Source: Neptuniibacter pectenicola
Lineage (GTDB): Bacteria > Pseudomonadota > Gammaproteobacteria > Pseudomonadales > Balneatricaceae
Assembly (NCBI RefSeq): GCF_001597735.1
Contig: NZ_LUTS01000002.1
Span: forward strand, 62,001-126,000
Length of the DNA stretch: 64,000 nucleotides
Reading direction: 5' to 3'
Shown here piece after piece: positions 7,634 to 16,409 of this stretch. The notes beneath the pieces were generated by a model. It saw only the letters and a list, made by a program, of their open reading frames with translations. It did not search any database and was not told where the DNA came from. Position numbers and translations under genes: made by a program. Each line of letters starts with the position of its first letter. Position 1 is the first letter of the stretch.

Positions 7634-10483
7634 TTAAGCCTCAGGTACATTGACCCCTTCAGCTTTAAGTCGATTAAACAGCGTGCTGGCTGTATTGGGT
7701 TTGCTTGGCGTGGTTTGGGTGAACTTTTTACCGGTATTGCTAACCACTATGCTTCGCGATTGTAGCGCTGTAAAGCAGCGAGCGAGGTCGTCTAATGTAA
7801 TCTTTTCTACCGCAGCGGCGAGACGTTCACGGGTGTCAAAATCGGTTTCCTGCCAATCCAGTTCACGCCAGTAACGCTTAGTTTGTGCTGATAACTTATT
7901 ATCCTTGCGTGTAATACGAGAGATCACACTGCGTTTAAACTGGGACAATTCCTCAGCGCTCACATTAAGTAGTTCCTCATTCCAGCGGGCAAGAAACTGA
8001 TCAATGTTTTTCTCTAGGGTTGTGGCGTTTGCTATAGGAGATTGAACAATAAAGGCGATGCCGGGGGTTTTGTTCATCTGTAGCGGCGTGGCGAAAACAA
8101 TATAACCTAACTGCTTTTCAGTTCTTATATCGTTATAGAACGGCGAGGCGAGCACTTCAGTTAACAACGCTATTTCGGCCCGAGTTTTTACACTATTAGA
8201 TTCGCCTTGTAGCAACATTGAAATGGCTGAGTCGTTGTGATTGATCTCAAGGGTCTCTTTTATGCGCGGACCTTTAGGGATCTGTGTGGCTTGAATAGGC
8301 GTGACCGCTTGGGTATTTGCTTTTAAAAGCTGAGCTTTAATCGTTGCACCCATTGCTAACGCTGTGGTGTTGTCAATATTGCCGTGGGTCAGTACTTTCA
8401 GGCGAGGCGCAGCGGTGAGTTGGGCTGCAAAGGTTTTAAGCGCCTCAAGGTCAACCTGTTGAAGTGCTCGGGTTTGGCTAGCGTTATCCCATTGGGGGAG
8501 CAATAGCTCATATAGTCGATTGGTTGTTTGGTTATAGGGCTTGTCTTTGAGCGCATTAGCCAAACGGTCTGCGTAGGTTTTCTTGAAGATTTCAAAACGC
8601 GCAGGCTGAAAGTCAGGTGCCTGAATAGCTGCGATTACTTTGTTTAAGAGCAGATCCAGTTTGTCGTTATAGCCGGACAGACGGACAGTGAAACCCTTCA
8701 TATGTGGGTATATTTGCGTGCTTAGCCCTGCTAATGATGCGTCATACAATGTTTCATTTAATTGCTCCTGTAGGAGCTCTGTATATAGCTTGTTCATTAC
8801 CCAGTTTTCAGGGGATGCGTTGGCGACAGGGGTTTGCAGTGTGAAATATAGATCCGCTTGAGGAATGTTAAAGCGTGTTTCAGTCTTGTGCCAAAGGCTA
8901 AAGCCGTCGGCTGCATCGATCTTGTGTGGAACGTCCACTGCAGGCTGTGATGTTAATAGCTCAAGGTTTTCAGCAATAAAGGGGTTGTTTGCTCTAACCG
9001 TCATAGTTGGGTCAATGGTATTGACCTTAAGGCGAGCTAACATCTCTGTGCTGAAAGGGATTTCGGTATAAGGAACATGGTAATAGTGTTCAACTTTACC
9101 TTTCTGCTCGCGGTTAGACTTTAAGCTGAGCAGCATGTTGTCTGGGGTTAAGTGCGCTAAGAAACGGTGGGTGAGTTCGGAATCATAGTTATCAAAAAGG
9201 TAGTTAGCGGAAATGGCCAACTCAGTGGGGAAACGTTGCATTTGGCTGGCTAAGCTGCTGACAAGATGGATAGGTTCAGCTTCTTCCTGAAAACGAAAAG
9301 CGATCTCGCTTAACTGTTTCTCCTCTTGATAAAGGGAGGCTTGAACCCCTTGTTTTTTGAGGAGTTCGATATATTGAAAGACTGCTTGAGTGACATCAAG
9401 ATAGTCGTTTTCACCCTGCTCTGTGAGCTGGATGTTTATCATAATGCTTGATTCAGTGGGTAGGTCGTGCCCTTGTGAGGCGGACAAGCCCGTTGCCCAG
9501 CCTTTCTCTTTAAGGTAAGAGAGCAGGCTGCCTTTGCCCTCATAGCCGAGTAAGCTGCTGATGTAATAAATAGGCTTTGCTTTCCAGTGGCTGCGGTTTT
9601 CAGGTGTTGGAAACGTCAGTGTTAATGAATGAATATCTTTAACCGTTTGAATATTTACTTGTAGCGGCAGTTTGGATTTATCAAACAGCGGTGCATCAGT
9701 TGAAAATTCAGCCGCGTTTCTATTTTTAACCGATGAGAATTTACTGCGTACGAGTGCGTCTAATTGCTCGATAGGTTCTTTGCCAAGCACAACTAAGGTC
9801 ATCACATTAGCTGAGTAGTATTGGTTGTAGAAATCGATCAATTCGTTACGAATGGGACGTTTTTCATCATTATGCAGGGTCTCTAAGTTGCCTACTGCAA
9901 AATGGTTGTAGCTGTTTTCTTGGTTCATTACCTGCTTTATCGCGGCATAGCTGCGGCGATAATCGTCTTTTATTTTCGCTTTGTATTCGGAGTGAACCGC
10001 ATGGCGTTCACGATCTACATATTTCTCATTAAAAAGCGGCGCAATGAAAAATTGCGCAAAGCGATCGAGCGCAGGCTCTAAACTGTCCGAGGTCACATCA
10101 AAGAAGTAATTGGTGTTCTCTTGTGAGGTATATGCGTTATGGCCACCCCCATGGGATCGAATATAGTTTTGGTATTCATCCGCTTCAGGGTATTTCTCAG
10201 TACCTAAAAACAGCATGTGTTCCAAAAAGTGCGCAAGGCCTGCGCGATCTTTTGGGTTTGCACTGGACCCCACCGCCACATTCATGGACGCCGCTGCTTT
10301 GTCTGTTTCTGGGTCTGAGATGAGGAGTACCCGCAGTTGGTTGTCTAAGGTGATCGCTGAGTATTGTTTGGGGTCGATAGGGCTTTTTTTGACCGCAGCA
10401 TAGATATTTGATGAGCACAGCACACAACCTATAAGTACAACGATAAAGGTGGCTTGTACCCGGTTAATTGAAGCTAACAACAT
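7634..10483 (-). CDS. M16 family zinc metalloprotease (pitrilysin-like)
   Basis: 949-residue insulinase/pitrilysin-type peptidase. The inverted zinc motif HFLEH is at residues 85-89 and the third ligand Glu is expected about 70 residues later in ERHAVHSEYKAK. The HGGGHNAYTSQENTNYF segment is typical of the family. Two M16 halves are present, the C-terminal one without a metal site. An N-terminal hydrophobic segment directs export. It contains LIGC at residues 17-20, which could be a lipobox, and an alternative signal-peptidase-I-like site near residue 30, so it may be soluble periplasmic or lipid-anchored. The family degrades small peptides. It is convergent with the 7102 gene and transcribed alone. 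Confidence 0.92.
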   Translation of the reverse strand: MLLASINRVQATFIVVLIGCVLCSSNIYAAVKKSPIDPKQYSAITLDNQLRVLLISDPETDKAAASMNVAVGSSANPKDRAGLAHFLEHMLFLGTEKYPEADEYQNYIRSHGGGHNAYTSQENTNYFFDVTSDSLEPALDRFAQFFIAPLFNEKYVDRERHAVHSEYKAKIKDDYRRSYAAIKQVMNQENSYNHFAVGNLETLHNDEKRPIRNELIDFYNQYYSANVMTLVVLGKEPIEQLDALVRSKFSSVKNRNAAEFSTDAPLFDKSKLPLQVNIQTVKDIHSLTLTFPTPENRSHWKAKPIYYISSLLGYEGKGSLLSYLKEKGWATGLSASQGHDLPTESSIMINIQLTEQGENDYLDVTQAVFQYIELLKKQGVQASLYQEEKQLSEIAFRFQEEAEPIHLVSSLASQMQRFPTELAISANYLFDNYDSELTHRFLAHLTPDNMLLSLKSNREQKGKVEHYYHVPYTEIPFSTEMLARLKVNTIDPTMTVRANNPFIAENLELLTSQPAVDVPHKIDAADGFSLWHKTETRFNIPQADLYFTLQTPVANASPENWVMNKLYTELLQEQLNETLYDASLAGLSTQIYPHMKGFTVRLSGYNDKLDLLLNKVIAAIQAPDFQPARFEIFKKTYADRLANALKDKPYNQTTNRLYELLLPQWDNASQTRALQQVDLEALKTFAAQLTAAPRLKVLTHGNIDNTTALAMGATIKAQLLKANTQAVTPIQATQIPKGPRIKETLEINHNDSAISMLLQGESNSVKTRAEIALLTEVLASPFYNDIRTEKQLGYIVFATPLQMNKTPGIAFIVQSPIANATTLEKNIDQFLARWNEELLNVSAEELSQFKRSVISRITRKDNKLSAQTKRYWRELDWQETDFDTRERLAAAVEKITLDDLARCFTALQSRSIVVSNTGKKFTQTTPSKPNTASTLFNRLKAEGVNVPEA

Positions 10484-10675
10484 ATAACAGCGCCTTATAT
10501 TACTTACACTAAAGAAAGAAATGAGTTACAGCTAAAACTAAGTGACCAAGAATAGCGCCTAGGGTTCCCAGTGGAAAGTAGGTTTTTCTGCAGCGACGCT
10601 TATCGCAATGGTATTCATAGCCGCCAGTGTTACAATCATTAAAACTATTTTCGTTCAGCTTGCAGGAAGGATGCT

Positions 10676-11059
10676 ATGAACAAAGAGAAGGTCATCTTCG
10701 CATTTTTCATCGTCTTGGCGTTAACTCTTAATTTTGGCTTTTTTATTGGCGATCTTACTGATCCCGCCCATCATAATGTATTTGAATTTTTTGCCGCACT
10801 GGTTGTAAGCCTGATCTGTACGGTGATTAAATTTGGTGACCGTACTCACTTAGGTGCGCTGATGTTAGCGACCTCCCTCGTTGTTGATCTACAGCTTATT
10901 GTTGCTGCGGGTATTTGGGGATATGCAGAGCATATTAGCGGTACAGGAATGGACCCATCGACGATGTCGAGCATTATTTCGCTGAGTGGCGGCGCGTTAC
11001 TCGCCAATATTATTTCAGTGGTCTTGCTGGTGGTTGAAACGGCTTTACTGCGTCGTTAA
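10676..11059 (+). CDS. Small inner-membrane protein, DUF6394-like
   Basis: 127-residue, strongly hydrophobic protein with about four transmembrane helices (near residues 5-25, 37-53, 60-80, 100-125). It starts at ATG 10676 after a GCAGGAAGG-type ribosome binding site. Its sequence resembles the small membrane proteins labelled DUF6394, which are found beside NAD-binding potassium channels; that label is from memory and unverified. It is followed 37 bases later by such a channel gene in the same direction, so the two are probably an operon and the protein may be an accessory subunit. That role is inference. Confidence 0.7.
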   Translation: MNKEKVIFAFFIVLALTLNFGFFIGDLTDPAHHNVFEFFAALVVSLICTVIKFGDRTHLGALMLATSLVVDLQLIVAAGIWGYAEHISGTGMDPSTMSSIISLSGGALLANIISVVLLVVETALLRR

Positions 11060-11096
11060 TGGTGTTTACGTTTAATGGTGGCGTTGAGTATTCACG

Positions 11097-12791
11097 ATGA
11101 ATAATGTGATCTACCTTTTTTTGCGGCGCTTAAAAACGCCGCTGATTACGATGATCGTGGTGTACTCCATATCGATCTTAGGCTTTGTGTTAGTTCCAGG
11201 CCAAGATGATCAAGGCAATGTTTACCATATGGATTTTTTCCATGCGGTGTATTTTGTCTCTTTTATGGGCTCCACGATTGGCTTTGGTGAGATCCCTTAC
11301 GCGTTTACTGCTGCCCAGCGCATGTGGACGTTATTCTGTATCTATGCAACGGTTATCTCTTGGTTATACGGCATAGGTACGGCACTGGCCCTGTTACAAG
11401 AGCCTATATTTGGTCGCATGCTTCGTCGCCGCTCATTTACGTCCACTGTAAAAAAGATGAATGAGCCTTTCTACTTAATCTGTGGCTATGGTGTGACAGG
11501 GCGGGTTGTTGTTCGTCAGTTGGTGAAGCGAGATGTTCGGGTTGTGGTATTGGATATTGAACCCGATCGGATTGATGAGTTAGAAATGGATGACCTTTCC
11601 ATCTCAGTGCCGGCTCTGTGTGCCGATGCCTCTCTGCCTGATCTTTTAGATGCGGCAGGATTACAGCATGAGAAATGTATCGGGGTAATGGCGCTGACGA
11701 ATGATGACCACGTTAACCTCTCTATAGCGATCGCCAGCAAACTATTAAGCCCTGATCGTATGGTTATTAGCCGTACTGAGTCGGATATAACAACCTCTAA
11801 CTTACATTCGTTTGGGACTGATTTAGTGGTCGATCCGTTCCGCACGTATGCGCAATATCTCTCTTTAGCCGCGCATGAGCCGTATATGCACCTGGTCTAT
11901 GACTGGATACATAACCCTTTTCATCGACCGCTATCCAGTGTGTATCAACGTACAAAAGGGCGTTGGATTATCTGTGGTCATGGCCGGTTTGGGCGCGCAC
12001 TCTATCGGGCGTTTGATGAGGGCGAGGTTGACCTGACGGTAGTGGATGTAGATGCGGTAAGTATCGAGGATATTCCGCATCAGGTAACGGGCGTTGGGAC
12101 GGAAGCGAGTACTTTGCTGGAAGCGGGTGTGATGGATGCGGTTGGTATTGTCGCCGGTACCCCTAATGATGCCGATAACCTATCGATTATCATGACCGCA
12201 CGGGAGCTGAATCCAAAAATTTTGACGGTTGTTAGGCAGAATATTCATGAAAACAGCTTAGTTTTTAAAAATAGCCGCGCCGATTTTGTGATGGAGCAGG
12301 GGCGCATTATTGCTAACCGTGTTCTGGCTCACCTCAAATCGCCGTTAGTTCCTATATTCATTGAAGAGATGCAAAACCGTTACGACGATGTATGGGCGCA
12401 TACATTAATTAACCGTATGAGCAGTGTGGTTGGCCAAAATGAATTAGATTGTTGGGCCTTTGTGGTTGGCGAAGAGGAAACGCCGGCGTTGATTGAGGCG
12501 TCACAACAAGGGATTGAGTTGAAGTTATCGCTGTTTTTTAAAGACCCCCATGATCGAAAACGAAATTTACACGCGTTTCCTTTAATGCTTCGTCGGGGCG
12601 AGCTGGTTGATATGTTGCCGGGTGAACTGGACATTATTCAGCCGGGAGACGAGATTTTAGTCTGTGGGCTAAATAAAGCGAACAAACGTATGCAGTGGAC
12701 GGTTAATAACTATAATGTGCTGCACTACATTTTAACGGGGAACGACGCCAATAATAATCTTCTGTCTCGGTTTCTACTAAAATATTTTTAA
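11097..12791 (+). CDS. Potassium channel with two RCK/TrkA-N domains
   Basis: 564-residue ion channel protein. An N-terminal two-helix pore region contains the selectivity-filter-like sequence STIGFGE at residues 59-65. It is followed by two nucleotide-binding RCK modules: the first begins FYLICGYGVTGR and has Asp at the end of beta2 (VVLDIEP); the second begins RWIICGHGRFGR (VVDVDA). Such proteins gate K+ flux in response to nucleotide or ligand binding. Filter residues are TIGFG rather than the canonical TVGYG, as in several bacterial channels. It sits 37 bases after the DUF6394-like gene and is followed closely by an EamA transporter. Confidence 0.88.
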   Translation: MNNVIYLFLRRLKTPLITMIVVYSISILGFVLVPGQDDQGNVYHMDFFHAVYFVSFMGSTIGFGEIPYAFTAAQRMWTLFCIYATVISWLYGIGTALALLQEPIFGRMLRRRSFTSTVKKMNEPFYLICGYGVTGRVVVRQLVKRDVRVVVLDIEPDRIDELEMDDLSISVPALCADASLPDLLDAAGLQHEKCIGVMALTNDDHVNLSIAIASKLLSPDRMVISRTESDITTSNLHSFGTDLVVDPFRTYAQYLSLAAHEPYMHLVYDWIHNPFHRPLSSVYQRTKGRWIICGHGRFGRALYRAFDEGEVDLTVVDVDAVSIEDIPHQVTGVGTEASTLLEAGVMDAVGIVAGTPNDADNLSIIMTARELNPKILTVVRQNIHENSLVFKNSRADFVMEQGRIIANRVLAHLKSPLVPIFIEEMQNRYDDVWAHTLINRMSSVVGQNELDCWAFVVGEEETPALIEASQQGIELKLSLFFKDPHDRKRNLHAFPLMLRRGELVDMLPGELDIIQPGDEILVCGLNKANKRMQWTVNNYNVLHYILTGNDANNNLLSRFLLKYF

Positions 12792-12809
12792 CGGTGTGAG
12801 GCGTTTCTT

Positions 12810-13706
12810 CTGGCTTACTTTCTTCTGGTTTTAACCACGCTTTTTTGGGCGGGTAACTTTGTTTTGGCCCGTGCGTTTTCGGTTGATATTCCCCCTATAA
12901 CGTTAGCGTTTATTCGTTGGTGTTGTGCGCTACTGATACTCCTGCCGTTTGCACTCCCTGCGATCTACCGACACCGTAAGTCTATTATTAGGTCTTGGCC
13001 GATCTTAGTGTTTTTAGGGGTGTTGAGTGTAGGAAGTTTTAACACACTAGCGTACATAGGGTTGCAATCAACTACGGCTTTAAATGGGACGTTAATGCAA
13101 TCAACCATGCCGATTATGATTCTGCTGTTAAGTGCTATTTTTCTACGTGAGCCTGCCTCACGTAAACAATGGTTCGGGGTGAGCCTTTCTCTTGTAGGTG
13201 TACTATTATTAGTGTGTCAGGGACAGCTCGCTGTATTAAAAACGCTCAATTTTAATGTGGGCGACCTATGGATTATAACGGCGATGTTCATCTGGGGGGG
13301 CTACAGTGTTGCTCTGCGGTGGAAGCCAAAAGAGATGACGGGTTTTGCTTTTTTCTCAGTCACACTTATTGTTGGGATTATCTGTTTAGCACCCGCTTCG
13401 TGGTTAGAGATGCAGAATCAAGCACCGATTGTATGGAATCGTGATCTCTATTTATTAATCGCGTATTTGGCTGTTTTTCCCTCTATACTGTCCTATCTTT
13501 TTTGGAATTATGGCGTTGAAAAACTGAGTGCTCAACGTGCAGGCTTATTTATCCATTTAGTGCCTTTATGGGGCATGTTGCTTTCGGTTATGTTTTTAGG
13601 GGAGCAGGTTAAAACTTTTCATTTATGGGGTATGGCATTAATATTCAGTGGAATCTATTTCGCTGTACTATCCGGCAATTCATCATCAAACAAACAACAA
13701 GCTTAG
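12810..13706 (+). CDS. EamA/DMT-superfamily transporter, probable CUG start
   Basis: Ten-helix drug/metabolite transporter of about 298 residues with two EamA repeats; the second begins near WIITAMFIWGGYSVALRW. The first helix reads YFLLVLTTLFWAGNFVLARAF, a typical EamA opening, but between the preceding in-frame stop (12789-12791) and this helix there is no ATG or GTG. CTG 12810 lies 8 bases after GTGAGG and gives the expected N-terminus. The next usable codon, TTG 12864, would remove most of helix 1. The start is therefore inferred. The substrate is unknown; relatives export amino acids or metabolites. The Tim44-like gene follows after 8 bases. Confidence 0.82.
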   Translation: MAYFLLVLTTLFWAGNFVLARAFSVDIPPITLAFIRWCCALLILLPFALPAIYRHRKSIIRSWPILVFLGVLSVGSFNTLAYIGLQSTTALNGTLMQSTMPIMILLLSAIFLREPASRKQWFGVSLSLVGVLLLVCQGQLAVLKTLNFNVGDLWIITAMFIWGGYSVALRWKPKEMTGFAFFSVTLIVGIICLAPASWLEMQNQAPIVWNRDLYLLIAYLAVFPSILSYLFWNYGVEKLSAQRAGLFIHLVPLWGMLLSVMFLGEQVKTFHLWGMALIFSGIYFAVLSGNSSSNKQQA

Positions 13707-13714
13707 GAGACACG

Positions 13715-14602
13715 ATGCGGACATTTTTTATCACACTGATGGCGGTATTTTTTATTACGCTTCCACTGGCAGAAACGGCAGATGCAAAACGCTTAGGTGG
13801 CGGTTCATCTTTTGGTAAAAGTTTTTTCTCACCTAAAAAATCGCAATCTGCACCTGCTCAAAAGCAGTCGTCGGCAACAAATAGTCAAAACAAAGCGGCG
13901 GGGACAGCGCCTAAACGTGGCGGGTTTGGCGGCATGATGGCCGGTCTGCTAGCGGGTGGTTTGTTTGGTGCGTTGCTGTTTGGTGGTGCTTTTGATGGCA
14001 TTCAGTTTATGGATCTTTTATTGATCGCGGGTGTGATTTTTATCATTTATAAAATTATGTCTATGCGTAAAGCGGCGCAGCCACAGTCGTCACCTTATGC
14101 GCAGGGGGCACAGCAATATGAGATTAACCCCCATGAGACTATGATGGCGCGTGATGCATCGCCCGACGTAGATAAAGAGTTTAAGCCTATGCCCTCCTTT
14201 AATTCGGGCTGGGGTGAGTCGAGTGATATTAAACTACCGGCTTGGTTTAACCAGACGGCATTTTTAGCAGGCGCGCAAGAGCACTTTGTTAACCTACAAA
14301 AAGCGTGGGATAACTCTAATTGGGATGAGATACAAACGTATACAGCGCCCGAAATGTATAACTTGTTAAAAGAAGAGCGGGCTAAACATCCTGAAAACCA
14401 GACAACTGAAGTGGTTTCGGTGATGGCTGAAATAGCAAACTTTATCGAAGAAAAAGATGAAGCGATCGTGAGTGTAAACTTTTACGGTTGGCTGAAAGAA
14501 AATACAGATGAAGCAACCGAGTTTAATGAAACCTGGCACTTGTCACGTGATATGCGCCAACCGAACTCTGATTGGTTTATTGTAGGTATTCAGCAGAACT
14601 AA
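13715..14602 (+). CDS. Tim44-like domain membrane protein
   Basis: 295-residue protein: N-terminal signal peptide (to about ADA-K, residue 23), a Gly/Ser/Lys-rich linker containing GGGSSFGKS, a Gly-rich hydrophobic hairpin (GGMMAGLLAGGLFGALLFGG and FMDLLLIAGVIFIIYKIM), then a soluble C-terminal Tim44/TIM44-like domain (about 170-295) with FLAGAQEHFVNLQKAWDN. ATG 13715 follows AGGAGA and matches the signal peptide; the longer open frame upstream overlaps the EamA gene. Bacterial members are membrane-attached proteins of unknown role. It is probably co-transcribed with the EamA gene, and a terminator follows. Confidence 0.85.
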   Translation: MRTFFITLMAVFFITLPLAETADAKRLGGGSSFGKSFFSPKKSQSAPAQKQSSATNSQNKAAGTAPKRGGFGGMMAGLLAGGLFGALLFGGAFDGIQFMDLLLIAGVIFIIYKIMSMRKAAQPQSSPYAQGAQQYEINPHETMMARDASPDVDKEFKPMPSFNSGWGESSDIKLPAWFNQTAFLAGAQEHFVNLQKAWDNSNWDEIQTYTAPEMYNLLKEERAKHPENQTTEVVSVMAEIANFIEEKDEAIVSVNFYGWLKENTDEATEFNETWHLSRDMRQPNSDWFIVGIQQN

Positions 14603-14620
14603 TGGGTGTAACTGGATAGC

Positions 14621-14652
14621 AAAAAGCCAAAGCGTTTGCTTTGGCTTTTTTT
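14621..14652. terminator. Bidirectional terminator between convergent genes
   Basis: Perfect hairpin with 13-bp arms AAAAAGCCAAAGC / GCTTTGGCTTTTT and loop GTTT, between the stops of the Tim44-like gene (14602, plus strand) and yaaA (14670, minus strand). A/T runs on both sides suit termination in both directions. Confidence 0.92.
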
Positions 14653-14669
14653 ATGCTTTGAAGACCGTT

Positions 14670-15446
14670 TTATTCTTCATGGTCCCGAATAAAGGTCCAG
14701 TTATCACCCTCAGACATGCTATCGGCAAAACGGTACCCTTCTAAATCAAAGGCTTTTAGCTGCTCGGGGTCTTTGATTTTGTTTTGAATGATGTAGCGCG
14801 TCATTAATCCGCGTGCTTTTTTGGCATAAAAGCTAATCATCTTATATTGACCATTTTTCCAATCTTTAAACGCCGGTGTAATGATGCGGCCTTGAATATT
14901 TTTCTCTTTCGCTGCTTTGTAATACTCGTTGGAAGCAAGGTTCACTAGAACGGGTGTCTCGTTGCTGGCTAAGGTTTGGTTTAAATCATCGCAGAGGGTT
15001 GTTCCCCAAAACTCATACAAGTTTTTTCCCCGTCTATTGCTGAGCTTTGTACCCATCTCAAGTCGATAGGGCTGCATAAGGTCTAGCGGTTTCAATACGC
15101 CGTAGAGGCCCGATAAAATACGGAGATGATCTTGGGCAAACTGAAGATCTTCTTCGCTAAGGGATTCGGCATCAAGCCCGGTATAGACATCGCCTTTAAA
15201 CGCTAATATGGCTTGTTTAGCGTTATCAAAGGTGAATTCAGGCTGCCAAGACTCATAACGTGCGACGTTTAAACTGGCGAGCTTGTCGCTTAGTTTCATT
15301 AACTCAGCAATATCTTGTACCGATAGCTTTTTTAGTGCGTCAATGAGTTGCTGTGATTGATCAACAAAACGGGGGAGCGTATGGCTATTGGTGATAGGTG
15401 CAGTTTCGTAATCAAGGGTTTTTGCCGGCGATATCACAATTAGCAT
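14670..15446 (-). CDS. yaaA: Peroxide stress protein YaaA
   Basis: 258-residue member of the YaaA/UPF0246 family, full length. The start [14 protein letters not shown], the central [25 protein letters not shown] and the [10 protein letters not shown] segment are family signatures. E. coli YaaA limits intracellular free iron during hydrogen peroxide stress and binds DNA; it is cytoplasmic. Here it is transcribed alone, facing the Tim44-like gene across a shared terminator. No OxyR site was identified by eye. Confidence 0.95.
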   Translation of the reverse strand: MLIVISPAKTLDYETAPITNSHTLPRFVDQSQQLIDALKKLSVQDIAELMKLSDKLASLNVARYESWQPEFTFDNAKQAILAFKGDVYTGLDAESLSEEDLQFAQDHLRILSGLYGVLKPLDLMQPYRLEMGTKLSNRRGKNLYEFWGTTLCDDLNQTLASNETPVLVNLASNEYYKAAKEKNIQGRIITPAFKDWKNGQYKMISFYAKKARGLMTRYIIQNKIKDPEQLKAFDLEGYRFADSMSEGDNWTFIRDHEE

Positions 15447-15558
15447 AGGAATAAGTCTGTATTAGATGAAAAGATAATGGAGATGATAACCTTCAACACG
15501 CATACAAAAAAGGTCATTTTTTAGAGGGCTTTTATGCACTGCTTGTTTGTGGATGGCT

Positions 15559-15789
15559 TTAACGCAACATGGCATCCAGTTCATCAACCAACTCAGACCA
15601 TTCCGAATCGTCTTTGAGCGACGCACTTAAAAAATCAGACTGACTTTTTGACCAAAAACTAGCCGCAGCTAATAACTGGTCATCGTCATCAATTTTGTGA
15701 GTCTCGATAAATTGGGTAATCTCATCATGACTATGGGGTAAGCCGAGTTGCTGAAAAAGTACTGATAAATCATGTTCAGGTGTGTACAT
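15559..15789 (-). CDS. DUF2789 family protein
   Basis: Small acidic protein of 76 residues matching the DUF2789 pattern: LSVLFQQLGLP near the start, FIETHK in the middle, then ASFWSKSQSDFL and WSELVDELDAMLR at the end. It is predicted all-helical and cytoplasmic, without membrane segments. The family is common in Pseudomonas-like gammaproteobacteria and has no known function. The ATG at 15789 is preceded by a GAGGTTGC-type site on the minus strand. It stands between yaaA and a small membrane gene on the same strand. Confidence 0.82.
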   Translation of the reverse strand: MYTPEHDLSVLFQQLGLPHSHDEITQFIETHKIDDDDQLLAAASFWSKSQSDFLSASLKDDSEWSELVDELDAMLR

Positions 15790-15893
15790 TGCAACCTCTA
15801 CGTAGATGGTTATCTTATAAGTAAAACGTTTATCTATTACTTAGCTTAATAACAGTGTTGTTTAGGGGCTATGCGCTGTCAAAAATCACTCGT

Positions 15894-16196
15894 TTATTGC
15901 ATCTCTGCGTTGTCGTTAACGCTCGTTTCTTTTCTGCTTTTATGGAGGGTATGGGCAACAATACATAAGAGGGTGCCGGTACAAACTAACAGTGCAGGTA
16001 TCAGTGCGTTATCAAACTTACCGATGATTTTCATGGTGGCGCCTGAGAACAGCAAACCGCCGAAAAGACATAACACACCGGACATAATCGCGGTGACTAT
16101 GTTGCCTATACTTCTATCTTGCTCACGATAGATATACCAGCCCGAACTTGAAAGTACTGCCGCAAGCGTAACCCAAGATGCGATTGATTCAGTCAT
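15894..16196 (-). CDS. Small hypothetical membrane protein
   Basis: 100-residue protein with three hydrophobic segments (about residues 6-22, 32-52 and 65-83) and a hydrophilic C-terminus (HKSRKETSVNDNAEMQ). No family was recognised. The minus-strand reading is preferred over the overlapping plus-strand frame (15871-16131) because it gives a regular membrane topology and lies in the same direction as its neighbours. The existence of the gene is plausible but not certain. Confidence 0.5.
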   Translation of the reverse strand: MTESIASWVTLAAVLSSSGWYIYREQDRSIGNIVTAIMSGVLCLFGGLLFSGATMKIIGKFDNALIPALLVCTGTLLCIVAHTLHKSRKETSVNDNAEMQ

Positions 16197-16409
16197 AAGT
16201 ATCTCGAAAATATTATTATTGTTTGATCCTTTTTAGCACTTTTGTTCCCGTGATGTCATCACGACATTAGATTATAGGGGAATGCTGAGGGATTGGGCGA
16301 AATCGATAGGATTTTTCGGTATTATATTCGCCATTCAAATGGTTTAACTGCCATGCTGCCAAAATAAAGAGTATTTCAGGCAGATTCAGGTGTAAGAGAC
16401 GATAATTAA

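Noticed and set aside
15871-16131. 86-codon plus-strand frame
   Set aside because: Opposite the minus-strand membrane gene, which gives a regular three-helix protein in line with its neighbours.
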